From Sclerotinia nivalis (Eukaryota > Ascomycota > Leotiomycetes > Helotiales > Sclerotiniaceae), in assembly GCA_029531795.1 (NCBI GenBank), contig JAPEIS010000015.1, positions 1,426,001 to 1,490,000 on the forward strand: 64,000 nt of DNA, read 5' to 3'. The stretch's first letter is position 1, and each line of letters starts with the position of its first letter. The position numbers and the translations under genes are program-made. Positions 26,673 to 39,000 of this stretch are shown one piece after another. Below the pieces are notes generated by a model. The model made no database searches. It worked only from the letters and a program-made list of their open reading frames with translations, and had not been told where the DNA came from.

Positions 26673-28553
26673 CACCTTATATCCCACATCCTTCCCAATT
26701 ACAACTCATACTTCGGTTTAAATCCAATCCAGACTTCTGAACCCACAAATGCTCAATTCACAAATCCGCATACTTTCCAATCATCTAAACCCCTTCCCCC
26801 AAACACAAGCATCAGAAAAACTGGCCCAACACACACCCACCTGATTATAATTATAATTCAAATAGCAGACTTTCCCTCCAAGCCCTGAATCCTCCCTCCA
26901 GAACCTTTTCCATATCTTCACAAGAATAGACAGCAAATTATTTCACTGTAGTCTTAAATGCGAATTTGATAGATCTGTGTCATTACCTACCTAGACCTTA
27001 CCTTAGCTCGTCTAATTCTTACATCTACTTAGATATGAGATAACCCGAGTTCTTCAAGGACTTGGTCATATTGTTCGCGCGGGCGAGGTCCTCTACTTTT
27101 ATGGCGAGGATATAAAATCATAATGCTTTCAAAATTGAAAGGACAGCTATGTAGTTAAAGCTGATCCGAGAAACGAGATAAAGATCAAAAAGTCCCACTA
27201 TATTGTCATGTATACTCTTAGAACCCGACTATTTTCTAGCATGAAATGAATTACATGAGCGTGGAGCGTGAGGTATGAAATGATAATACCAATACCACAC
27301 ATATAGTATACAATATATTTTCTACGCCTCCAGACAGCAAGTACGCATAAAAAGATCAGGGCATGTTCCCAGCGCATCCTTTAAATTCCAAATTCGCTTT
27401 TTGATTTCTTTGAATCTTCTATCCCGCGATGATAATTCTTTTATTCGGTACTGGACTACCCTCTTATATGGTATTATCCCCTGATTCCATCAGAGAAATA
27501 TTATACTGTACCTCTTCATGGACTTTTATCCGAGGGCTATTTATTAATTTTACTTTTATTCGAATCTCGAACTCTCAATATTTCAATGTTCAATTTTCAA
27601 TTCTCAACCTCTCCCCCCCCTTTCCTTTTCATGATCAAGCACATAAACATCAGAACCAAAAAAACAATGAACAATGAGCCTTATCATCACCACCCCTCCT
27701 CTCTGTAGATCCCAAGTTCCGTATATACAAATGGCTTACTTGGCTTCATTACACTACATGCCAATACCACAGCTATAGCTCCCTGCCCCATCTTCTCATC
27801 TTCTTCTTCTCGTCTTTCCTTTTTCTTCTCTAACAGATTAATATAATGAATAATATATTATAACCCTCTTCCATCTATACATTATAAGCTCTGATTTATA
27901 TATATATATTTACCAAGTACACTCGTATTGGATTCCCTCTGCTTTATTTAATAAGTATATCAACATCATATCTAAGTAGAATATCAGATATCGATGCGAA
28001 AGATGAGATGAGGAGTTAAGATTTGAGATTCGTGAACAAGCGACAGTGACAGGCGAGTAGGAATATAATTCTTCTCCTGAAGATTTGAATGAAAAAGCTA
28101 AGAATATAGAATATAGAATATAGCATAAAAGAGTCCCTCAATCCTTTCATTCCTTTGACAAATCCGAAGATACGGACAATAGAAGATAAAAGATAGAAAA
28201 CATATATATAGATCCATAGCCTCCAACACATACACATATATATTATACATATCCAACCCCAACATCATAGCCCTTGCCTTGCCTTGACTTGCCCTCAAAG
28301 CAAATAAATGATCATATATTATTTATTTCCCCATCCTCTCAAACTTCAACTCCAACTCCACCTCCCAATACCCAGACCCCAAGCCTCTTCAAACCACCCG
28401 GGCATATAATCTATGAGTATCTAAACCCCCAAAATACCATCCCAACTATCCCAACTATCCCAATTATACCTACCTATCATTCATTCCGGAGATCCATACT
28501 TCGTACAGTAAATAAGTACCTAGTAATGCGCTTATAATGATCTATAGCCGTGA

Positions 28554-28578
28554 CCTATCACTATCACTATCACTATCA
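28554..28578. repeat. CTATCA hexanucleotide repeat
   Basis: About four copies of CTATCA. It lies near several CCTAGGTA-type palindromic motifs at 28.6-28.75 kb. Confidence 0.85.
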
Positions 28579-29218
28579 GTGATCTATGGATTCGAAGTTT
28601 AAGTATCGATACCTACCTAGGTAATATGCATGAGGATTACCTAGTATTTACTTGAGATGAGATGAGATGATGAGAAAGAGAGGTGGGTATATGCATCTAG
28701 GTATCTCATTCCTAATCAAGCTATGTATAGTACCTAGTATAGTACTATTTAAGATTTAAGACAAAATATAATATAAATCACATATATATATATACTCAAG
28801 TACTTGAATTTTTCTACTCACCAGTCAGACAATCAAACAATCAAGTATAATTATCAAATATAATTCAAATCACAATAAACTCGTAAAAATCAACTTCAAA
28901 TTCAAATCAACTGCAATAACCATCATCAACCAAAATTCATTAGTAGCATAACAAAATCATTCATCATCCTATAAAGGTTAGGAAAGATACACTTTTGGGA
29001 AACTATCTGCTTTTCTCGAATATGTTAAGATTCCTATCGTGCCTGCGACTGAATACTAAGAGGCCGGTGATGCTAAAAGTACAGAAGGATATAATATTGT
29101 GGGACGAGGAAATCCGCGATGTGTATGCGTATGAGTGAATGTGGTCTTTTCATGAGTAAGTACGGGGGGATGCCTAGATTGGAAAAATGTTGGTAAATTT
29201 GATGTTTTGGTGAACCAT

Positions 29219-31219
29219 CTACCAAGCGCTGACTTCGAAATTTTCCTTTGTAAGAGTTAGTGGTTGGTTGTGAATATATGGAACGGACTCTGAATTTACC
29301 TCTGGGAAGTATGTAGTAACCACAGTACGGTCTGCGAATTTCCTGCCTGCTAGGGCCTTAAGAGCCTTGCCTGCTGAGTCTGGAGTGTCAAACTTCACAA
29401 AGATCTTACCAACACCAGTTGATTGCCTGCTGCCACCAGTTGGTCTTGGGACCTTCATTTCAAGAACTTTTCCATATTTCTCGCATTCTTCCTTTACATC
29501 TTCGCAAATTTCTAAGGCATTGTTTAGTACGTATTCACAAAAATAGACATGAAAGACTTACCCTCATAATCTTCGTTATCAATTAGTTCTTCAGGAGTCA
29601 CCATGTTAAGTAATTGTAATACTCTGCCATCCTCGAGATCCTGTGATGTGGTACCAGCAAGCATAGACATAGCATTGACGCTCATCTCCAAGCCGGAAAC
29701 TTGGGTGTTACCAATGCTAGCTCTCTGAACCTTGAGATGTTTATCACCAAGCTCCATACCATTAAGACCCTCGACAGCAATGTCAGTTGCAGCAGGATCC
29801 ACGTATTCACAGAAAGCAATTCCCTAAATCATATTAGTATCTAGTTGAGGCCATGTATTTGTGCGCTTACCCTTGATTCATCAGTATTGCTATCCTTGAC
29901 CAGTACGAATGCCTTTAGCTCCCCGAAAGACACCAAGAGCTCCGTAACTTGCTCATCATTTAAGTAGTGGGGGATGTTAGCAACGCTGATCTTGTTTTGA
30001 GTGTCTGGTACAACATTAGAAACTACACCTGGCTCGAATGGTGTTTCATCAGTGACCGCGGGCACAATGTAATCTTTTGGACGACGAATGGAAAGACCTT
30101 GGGCATCCGCGGAGCCATTTCCTGTTACCATGTGGTCATTATTCTCCATAGTAATTCCGTCCAATGCTAGAGCAACAGTAGCATCGGATTGTGTCTTGAA
30201 TTCGAGTAAAGCAAATGAGCCATCCTTTGAGACTTGTGCTGAGATACAAGGATCGGAACCTTCGATAACATTTAATCCATTGAGCTGAAGGTTGAAGAAA
30301 CCAACAAGAGTCTCTTCCTTGGTATCGGCGGGAATGTTATGCACAAGAAGACGTTTCGATTGTCTGGAGTTCGAAGGTTTTAGAGCTGCATTAGTGACTG
30401 ATCCGCTGGGTTGTGCCATGAAAGCTTGTAGCTTGCTTGGATCCATTGGTTGTTGTCTCGGTGCTCCTGGAAGTGGGAACATGCCCGAAAGTTTAGCTTG
30501 CTCAGCAGTAACATTCTCGTATCCTGGGGGTTTGATATCCCATTGTGTCAATCTCCTCTTGCGCTCCAAGATTGGTACAATATCCGTCAAATCTGGTGTC
30601 GGCTCCTTCTTCTTCGGTGGAGGAGTTGGGCTCTTGTCTCGTTTTGCAGCTCGTTGAGCTGCGAACCCTCCGTCGTCTCCGCGATCTCCGCGGTCCCTTC
30701 GATCACCTCGGTCGCCTCGGTCCCCACCCCTTCTGCCACCTCCACCACCACGTCTATCGTCGAATAAATCTCTGTTATCTCTGCGCGGCGGTCTTTCATC
30801 ATCGTCCCTTCTAGCATCTCGCCTCGCTGCTCCGCGATCTCTATCCCATTCTCTTTCGCCACCTCTCCGCTCCCTGCCAGAGTACCTATCTTCACGCTCC
30901 CTCTCTCTATACTCGCGACTTGTTGAGTATGAATCCCTTGTGTCTAATTCTCCATCGCGACGAGAATTTCTGGAGCCTCGGTGTCCTGGGGAGCGCGAGC
31001 GTCGTCGATCTCTATCACCACCACGTCGATCGTCTCGAGACTGCATTTCATTAGATAAATTATACCTGAAAAAATTGATAAACGAAGGCTTACATGATAA
31101 TCTCTAGATGGGCCATGTCGATCTGTTGATGCTTTCTTGTCAGTAGTAGCTCCATCCTCCCTTTTAGGTCTTGTCGTTGAAGGTGCCATGCCTCGTGATG
31201 AATAAGTATCGCCGTTCAT
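29219..31219 (-). CDS. U2AF large subunit (U2AF65-type splicing factor)
   Basis: Five exons: 31219-31094, 31040-29871, 29823-29562, 29511-29300, 29245-29219; 598 residues. The N-terminus is RS/RGG-rich (about 43-170), followed by a ULM-like RKRRLTQWDIKPPGYE at about 202-216 that should bind the SF3b/Bbp1 side of the spliceosome. RRM1 starts near 270 with KRLLVHNIPADTKEET, RRM2 near 395 with KISVANIPHYLND, and a C-terminal UHM spans about 500-598 and ends in ENFEVSAW. This is the heterodimer partner of U2AF35 and recognises polypyrimidine tracts at 3' splice sites in the nucleus. The first short exon (from MNGDTYSSRG) was chosen because splicing at CAT|GTAAGC joins it in frame. The last intron (29246-29299) is 54 nt, in frame and stop-free, so its retention would insert 18 residues into the UHM. 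It shares a promoter with OGG1. Confidence 0.95.
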
Positions 31220-31436
31220 ATTGGCGCTGCAATTCGGAATATTTTTGAGAAACAAACAAACAAACAAATGCAATTTTGGTTGTGGTTGACAAGCTCAAAA
31301 CCGAGGTGGAATTTTTGTAGAAGCTGTCGCGAACTTCAATCGAATTTCGCGCTAAGATTAGAAACGTTGTTCCTGGTGTAAAGCGCGCCAAGGTGGAGTT
31401 CACTCAACAACCATAAATCACAATCAGATTCTCACG
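31220..31436. promoter_or_regulatory. 217-bp bidirectional promoter, U2AF / OGG1
   Basis: The two start codons point away from each other across only 217 bp, so both leaders and both core promoters overlap or are very short. A repeated AAACA/TTTGT tract lies at about 31250-31268. Confidence 0.65.
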
Positions 31437-32806
31437 ATGGGTAACTTGAGGATATCAGAATGGAGAAAGCTTCCAGTGAGTTTGGCAGAGCTTTGTATAG
31501 ATACTACGTTACGTTGTGGACAATCTTTTCGGTGGAAGAAAGCTGTAGATGAAGATTGCTGGTACACGACTCTTTTCTGATAACTGCAGGTAGTCGAGAA
31601 ACAGGGTTAACTTCAAATAGGTCTTGTACACTTCATGGCCGTATACTTTCTCTAAAACAGGACTCGACCCATCTTCATTATCGTACAATGTTTCCTGAGG
31701 TTAAAGTGCCATTAAGCTCTCCACATTTGGTAAAAAAGGAAGAGCTTGGAGATGATGAAGAGACGGAATCTTTGCTTCGGCATTATCTCAATCTTTCACC
31801 GAATCTGACTGAATTATATGAGCAATGGTCGTTAGTAGACCCAAATTTTAAGAAAAGAGCACCCAAGTTTACTGGAGTTCGTATTCTCAAGCAAGATGCT
31901 TGGGAAGCTTTGGTGGGATTTATTTGCAGTAGCAATAATAATATTATAAGAATTTCGCAAATGGTATGTATGTATGCTAAGCCTCAAATTATTTTATTGA
32001 TTGTTTTCATGTAGGTAAATAATCTGTGTCTACATTATGGTCCTCTAATCGGGCATATTGGTGATCAACCATTTCACGACTTCCCACAACCCGAAGCCTT
32101 GACCGGTTCAGGGGTAGAGTCTCATCTCCGTGTATTAGGCTTTGGGTATCGAGCAAAGTACATTGCCCAAACGGCCTCGATTGTGGCCTCGAAGCCTGAA
32201 GCCTGGCTCGAGAATCTTCGCAATCCGGAGACTTTTGACATACCCTTTGAAGGAGAAATCCCAGCAGGAGGTCGTCCTGGGTATAGGAAAGCACATGAAG
32301 AGCTCCTTGAGCTTCAAGGTGTTGGTCCAAAAGTTGCTGACTGCGTTTGTTTGATGGGTTTGGGATGGGGAGAGGCGGTTCCTGTCGACACTCACGTCTG
32401 GCAAATTGCTCAGAGGGACTACAAATTTGGAAAAGGAAAACACAAGAGTCTCACCAAAGCTACATATGACGCGATTGGCGATCATTTTAGAGGTTTATGG
32501 GGAAAAGAGGCTGGCTGGGCGCATTCAGTCTTATTCGCGGCGGATTTGAAAACATTTTCTGATAAACTTGTCACCAAGGTCGAAGTTAAAGTTAATGAAG
32601 TCGAGGTCAAGCAGGAAAACGGTGATATTGTAGAAAAGGAAGTCGCAGTCAAGCGCGAGTATTCTTCAGAGGAGATGGAGGTCAAGGAAGAAGAGAAGAT
32701 CACGATAAAGCGTGAAGGCGGCACAGAGGAGATCGAACTTAAGGAAGAGGTGAAAGTATTCGAGCCATCGGCAAGGAGTGTAAGAGCCAAGAGAAGGAAG
32801 TTGTGA
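31437..32806 (+). CDS. OGG1: 8-oxoguanine DNA glycosylase/AP lyase OGG1
   Basis: Exons 31437-31561, 31621-31963, 32015-32806 give 419 residues. The N-terminal OGG domain contains LRCGQSFRWKK; splicing at TG|GTACAC...AAATAG|G restores DCWSCTLHGRILSLKQD. The HhH-GPD region has LLELQGVGPKVADCVCLMGL followed by VPVDTHVW. By alignment from memory with human OGG1, the Schiff-base lysine is K262 and the catalytic aspartate is D281; both are present. The enzyme removes 8-oxoguanine paired with C and then nicks the abasic site, in base excision repair. After the catalytic domain there is a tail of about 75 residues rich in E/K/V ending in RAKRRKL, a likely nuclear localisation signal; this tail is longer than in human OGG1. 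Other AG sites in intron 1 (CTGCAG, AACAG) break the frame. Confidence 0.97.
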
Positions 32807-33146
32807 GTACCTACGTAGGGGCTGTATAATATTGTATAATAAATGTATATGATACCAAATCGGACCCATGTACTTCTCATTAGATGAAGGAGCTCCTGCT
32901 CCTGAATTTTGTCGCACACAAAGATCGAGTTCAATTACCCGTCCAAGTTAAAAGTCCGATGTTTCAAAGGCTCTTGGACAATGGTCTTTTGTTAGCTTAT
33001 GATGAATTTTTCATCTGATACCTTTCTTGAGCAATGTGACTTTTCTCCAGAGCTCGGACATAAAATGACCCCCTGTCAAAGCATTGAGCAGCAGCAACCT
33101 CCCCACATTCATAATCATTCCGTGACTGGTACTGCCCGTCGACACT
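32807..33146. other. Spacer between OGG1 and LCL3
   Basis: 340 bp containing the OGG1 3' end and the LCL3 promoter. No other feature was seen. Confidence 0.6.
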
Positions 33147-33992
33147 ATGGGATGGCTGGATTTCAACTCAAAATCGAAGAAGGAAAAAGACGATGCCAGG
33201 TCCTCATTCTCATGGGGCGATAATCTTAATGCCACGGACTGGCAGCATTACGCGGACCCGCGAACCCTAATACCGACACTTCTGTTGACAACTACCATTT
33301 TGGTCTCCACGCGCTTGTACCGCTCTTATCTACGTCGTATTCCAGAGGCAGCATACATACGGCCCGGGTTCTTTAGGAAAAGGAGTTTGTTTGGCACAGT
33401 GACGAGAGTCGGAGATGCGGACAATTTTCACCTTTTTCATACACCTGGTGGTAGACTTGCGGGTTGGGGATGGTTGCCGGGAAGAAAGACCTTGCCTGAG
33501 GGGAAAGACCTGAAAAACAAGACGGTGGGTACTTGACAATGGCCGCTTGGTTATACTTCATGCAGAAGCTAATTCATACAGATCCACGTTCGGATTGCAG
33601 GAGTCGACGCGCCAGAAGGAGCACATTTTGGCAAGCCCGCGCAACCATTCTCAGCCGAGGCTTTAACCTGGCTCCGAGAATATATTCAGAATCGCCGAGT
33701 ACGCGCCTACATTTACAGACGCGATCAGTATGATCGAGTGGTAGCTACAGTTTGGGTGCGAAGATTTCTATTTCGGAAGGATGTGGGAAAGGAAATGTTG
33801 AAAGCGGGAATGGCTACGGTCTACGAGGCTAAGATGGGTGCTGAGTTTGGAGATTTCGAGGCGCAGTATAGGGCGATAGAAGAAGAGGCCAAGAGGAATA
33901 AATTGGGAATGTGGTCAGGGAAGAAAAAGGATTACGAAAGTCCAAGAGATTACAAGACCAGAACGGCGGCTGCTGCAAACACATTGAAATAA
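33147..33992 (+). CDS. LCL3: LCL3-type membrane-anchored nuclease (SNase-like)
   Basis: Exons 33147-33524 and 33582-33992 (57-nt intron, donor GTGGGT, acceptor ACAG) give 262 residues, close to the usual length of fungal LCL3. The N-terminus carries the family opening MGWLDF, and a single membrane segment lies at about 40-58 ([14 protein letters not shown]). The staphylococcal-nuclease fold begins with [20 protein letters not shown] and continues after the intron with [20 protein letters not shown]; the D-A-P-E acidic pair and the later [13 protein letters not shown] arginine motif correspond to the calcium/catalytic residues of the family. LCL3 is annotated as a mitochondrial or membrane-bound endonuclease; the substrate is not established. 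It follows OGG1 in the same orientation, but fungal operons are not expected. Confidence 0.95.
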
Positions 33993-36095
33993 ATGAAGTA
34001 TGATACCCCTCTCACACATTTGTTCTTTTCACATGAGGGGACAAATGAACAAATTTTGTATTCAAACTTGAAAAATGGTATACTATTCTTTTTAAGGGGT
34101 TAATGGAATGAATGATATAATAACATTGAGCTTAATGCCTAGGTACGTAGTACATGATTCTAACCATGACATGTGAGAAGGGATAAACCTGAACCATAAT
34201 AAGTTTCTTCATGCATATAATTGGAGATCTTATCCTAAGCAATCAAGCATTGGAGATGATTTTATGTCTTTTGGTATTAGGAATTCACAAGAATTGAGGT
34301 TCTACATATTTAAGAATAACCCCATAGCAACCAATTAAGGAATGTATCATATATCAAGTTATCGGTAGATGTCATGATGAACTACCAAACATCATGGGTA
34401 AAGTAATTAATAAATGTTTGTTACCCCATAAATGTTGCATATCTTTATAAATGGTTACTATTCATAGTTTATTCTATGTAACTCTAGATACTCTTGGAGA
34501 TCAAACCAATCAAACGGAAAAGGTTATTAGAAGTAGGATTGGATTTCATCCTATTTGGGCAAGCACAGATAGGGATGTGCCTTGATGGTTTCACCCTCAT
34601 CCGAAAAAATGTTAAATGGATAAAATGCATCAGCAAGCAACCAATCCCTCATGAATGTCAACAAGTCTGTGTACACTGTGCTTTCTCAGTCTTCATCTCT
34701 CACCATTCCCAAAAGGTTCTTTTACTCCTAATTGTAACAATCAACCGCAAAACAATCTTCAATTTCAATACACACTCACTTACACACTCACTTACACACT
34801 CACTTACTCACTCACTTACACACTCACTTACACACTCACTTATACAATCACTTACTCACTCCCTTACTCACTTTGTCACTCTTTCAAATCAAACCCCTTC
34901 CTTTCCTTATCAGACGCTTTTCCTGTGTTGTGTTAATCATTTGATCTCTTTGTTGTTCTGCTACCGCTGCCCAAACATTGTACGGTACTGGTACGTGTCA
35001 CAATTCTTCCCCCTGTTTATGCCCATTTTCAAATGCAGTGCATAAGATGATTATCGAATCATCTTCAGATACTTCTGTAGCCTCACGAGCAAATATGCAA
35101 GATAAAAGGAAAAAGAAAAACCGACAGCCGGGGTAGAAATGAAAGAAATACTTGTGTACAGCAGAACTAACATCTCTCTCTCTCTTCTATTATTGAAGCA
35201 CAACAGACTATCAATTCAATCAACTCCATCGTCACTTATACACTCATTTCCAACATCAACTCAGTCGATTTTATATCAATTTCACTCTCATTTTTCAATT
35301 TCTCATAACCGTTTATACCGTTCTCGTATAATCAAGAAGTCATCCCATCACATTCACCACCATTGGATTCACAATCAGCCATCAATTTGAACAACCAATC
35401 TCGCTTACCCATCCTCTGAACAGCAACACTTCTCTCCAAGACAGACTCCACCAAATTAACAACTAGTTTCAAAGGCTGCGCAATCGATAATAATAACTCC
35501 CAGAAGATAATATCACACGCAGATATCGAACATTGATAGATCGTCTCCCTTACAGACTGATCTTATCATTGAAATTTTCAACCAAATTTTTTCGAATTAT
35601 ATCATCAGCAACAAAGGAGGATTCTTTCCTTTCTTACAACAGCAATAAGCCGTTTGAAATTGGTTCCTGGTTCCTGAACACCCGAGGTCCACCCTTCAAG
35701 CTGGTACAAAAAAATAAAAATATCAATTATTTCTCATTAGTCCAGTACGCGAATCTAGTCTAGATCCATTCAAGTCAACTTGCCTTTTCGAGACTGTGAG
35801 ATTACTATCACTTTAGAAGTTTGGATTCCTTCGACTCCATCTCAACTTCAACACCAACACAACATTCATTGCATGCTGCAATAGTACAAACAACAACTCT
35901 TTAATATACCCTCGAGAGGATTTTCAATCGATTTATACACCATAGTGAAGGATAATCAAATGGCATAAGGTTGCGCGTCCAGTCAATGCAATTATTTCGG
36001 GAACTGGAGGAGAAAGAGGCCATCGAGCTTTTGATTCTCACGAACTTGCGACACGGATAATACCCATTAATAATACTATTCAGAGGGGAACAGCA
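33993..36095. other. 2.1-kb region: LCL3 3' end and long RAX2 upstream/leader
   Basis: No coding gene was found. The half nearer RAX2 (about 34.6-36.0 kb) is strikingly poor in G on the plus strand (C/T/A-rich), typical of a long fungal promoter plus 5' leader. It contains the 12-bp repeat at 34770-34882. ORFs such as 34494-35045 and 34655-34936 read through that repeat in two frames and are spurious. Confidence 0.65.
34770..34882. repeat. Imperfect 12-bp tandem repeat (CACTTACACACT)
   Basis: About nine units of CACTTACACACT with CACTTACTCACT variants. G is almost absent from the plus strand. The period of 12 keeps all frames open, giving HSLTHSLT in one frame and TYTLTYTL in another. Confidence 0.9.
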
Positions 36096-39000
36096 ATGAG
36101 GTTCTCATCATGGCTGAGCCCATCAGCTAGCGACCCACGATCTATAATACGGTTTTCTTTCCTGTTGACCTTAACGCCATTATCGCACGCGATTACTTTC
36201 CAACCAGCTCCATCCGCCAATCTCGATCTTTCGAATTTGGGTCGTGTAGGGCTTGGTGGGGATTTCGATGGTATATCGTTATATCAATTCCAGGGACAAA
36301 ATGAAGATGGATACAACACTACGACCCAATCCGTTATGGCACGGTTTCCTACGGGTGAATTCGAATCCTTGGCATCGGCTGATGCTTCAATCACAGCAAT
36401 GTGCTCATACGTCAAATCGGATGGAACTCTGGTGGGTGTCGTAATTGGAGGTAATTTCACGAGCTTAGGAAATGTGGAATCGCAAGGCATTGCATTGTTC
36501 AATTCAAATACGTCGGCAATTACTGCACTTCCTGGATTATCAGGATCAGTTTCAGCACTCTTATGCGACGAATCGACAAATACAGTTTATATTGGAGGCT
36601 ATTTCGATTCTACGAATTCTTCAAATGTAATCAAGTTGGTGGACAAGAACTTGGTTGCCCTTCCCTTTTCCGGATTTAACGGTCGGGTCAATTCTATCTC
36701 GAAGGCTTCCAACGGGAATATTATATTTGGTGGAGCTTTTACGGGAATAGGAAACTCTACGGCAACAATTACTAGTAGAAGTAGTAACACAACTGATCAG
36801 CAAATTGTCAACATTTCTGGCGCCAATATCACGAGCAGCGGCACAGCCACAACTACTGGCTTTGATGACCCAACAAATATTGTGTGCAAGACCGGTGGCA
36901 CTGACGGCGCTGGAAATACTTGGTTGCTCAAAGATGATTCTGCTGGATTCTGGAAAGCTACATTTGGATTTGGGTTCCAACCTACTAAGTTGAGATTATG
37001 GAATACACACCAAGATGGCCGGGGTACCAAGACCTGGAGATATACGGCTCAGCCAATCAACGGCATCATGAATTTCACCTACATCGATCCAGCCACAGGT
37101 GCTAACGCAACATGCACATCGGAGTGCCCTTTAAGCAGCAATACTAGCATTCCATACCAGGATTTCCACTTTGTGGATTCAGTTGGCATGGATGCCTTTC
37201 AGATCGACATCTCTGCTTGGTATGGTAGTGGAGGTGGCTTGAATGGCATTGAGCTATTCCAGGATGATATATTTTCTTATGCTATCAAGGAATTCAACGA
37301 GCCTTCTTGTGCTTCTTTGTCAACTGCCTCGAACGCTACATCTACCGGCCCTTGGACTATTAGTCCTTCATTTCAAAGTGTTGCAAAGTATCTCACAGGT
37401 CAATTTACATCAGACACAGCAAGCTCAGCCTCTGTGGTATTTTACCCAGACATCAGAGAGTCCGGGAACTATACAGTGAAGATGTACACACCTGGATGTA
37501 TTCAAGATAATACATGTTCAAGCCGAGGCTCTGTTGTTGTAAATGGAACCGTGGCCAGTGGGACTTCACGTGCAACGGCAACCTTTGGCTCACCCATTAC
37601 CATTTTTCAATCTAATGACTACGACAAGTATGATCAAGTATACTCTGGTTATATTCAGGCTGCTAGCGATACATTCCGCCCTTCAATTACCCTCACCCCA
37701 AGCGGTCAGATACCTGGAAATTCCGAGAATTTTACGATTGTGGCTCAGCGTGTTGGATTCATCTTGAACAATGCGACTAGCACAGGATTGAATGGTCTTT
37801 TCGAGTTCGATCCAAACCAAACTGTCATTAACACTGCCGATTTTCAGAACAATACGATTGATCAAGCTGGTATGGGCCTCAATGATGATGCTGAGGTGAA
37901 TGCTGTTGTAACTTCTGGCAACACTATTTTTGTTGGAGGCAATTTTTCTGCAACAAATTACCAAAACATATTCTCGATCTCAGACGCTGGTACTAATTCA
38001 TTGGCTTCGAACGGTTTAAATGGGGAGGTGCTCACAATGCTTCTTAACGACACAACTCTATATGTTGCTGGAAACTTTAGCAGTAACGCAGGCTCCACCA
38101 CTACCACAGGGTTGAGCAATATCGCTGCTTACGATACCATACAGAACAGATGGAGCGCATTAGGGGCGGGTGTCAATGGACGAGTTTCATCAGTGGTACC
38201 AATATCAATGAACATTACCGCTAACAGACCTGAGACTGTTATTACCTTGACTGGAGATTTTGACCAGCTCCTTGCATTTGGAAACAACTCTTCTGTAGCT
38301 GTTTCTGGTTTCGCAATTTGGGTGCCATCACACAGCAATTGGTTACAAAACCTTAATATTGCTACAATGGCTATCAATGGTCAACTCACTGCCGCAGTAA
38401 ATGCATCCGGCGACTACATTTTTGCTGGTTCGCTCTCATCCTCACAACTCGGCGTCAGTGGAGTTGTTTCTCTCGCATCAGGGTTAAGCCCATTTCCTGT
38501 TGACATTCAAGCCTCTCAACCACAATCTACCTCAACCTTATCGAAGAGGGATACTGCCAGTCAAAACGTTAGTGGTGTTGTAACCGGACTATTTTATGAG
38601 AATGGCTCCAGGAATGTCACAATTCTTGGTGGTCATTTCACTGCAACCTCTACCAACGGCACTGCTGTTAATAACCTTGTCTTTATTGATGGCGCAAATG
38701 ACAACACCGTCACTGGACTCGGATCTCAGATTGACGCCGATTCTACCTTCCGTGCATTGGCTATACAAGACGACATTCTGTATGCTGGAGGCTCTGTTAC
38801 TGGCACTGTCAATGGAGGAAGAGTCAACGGGCTCATCTTATACGATCTTAAGGCTTCTACATTTGCATCGCAAACACCAGCTCTTGGCGGACAATCAGCC
38901 ATTGTTAATGTCATTGCTGTTAGGACAAAGAATGGTGATGTATATGTTGGTGGAAGTTTCACTCAAGCTGGATCTTTAGATTGCCCAGGGGTTTGCCTCT

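Larger units (their letters stand above)
15712..29218. other. 13.5-kb gene desert upstream of the C2H2 factor
   Basis: Between the zinc-finger start and the end of the U2AF gene I find no credible coding gene on either strand. The longest frames (137 codons at 18219, 128 at 22995 minus, 115 at 22128) have no recognisable domain, no splice continuity and biased content. The first 1-3 kb upstream of the transcription factor probably holds its promoter and leader. The interval also contains a G13 run (16823-16835), the palindrome at 18914, a 52-bp inverted repeat at 22931 and several microsatellites. Composition is mixed rather than extremely AT-rich, and no transposase remnant was recognised. 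Confidence 0.7.

Noticed and set aside
34494..35045. 183-codon and 93-codon ORFs reading HSLTHSLT / TYTLTYTL
   Set aside because: They are produced by a 12-bp repeat whose period keeps several frames open; there is no flanking coding signal.
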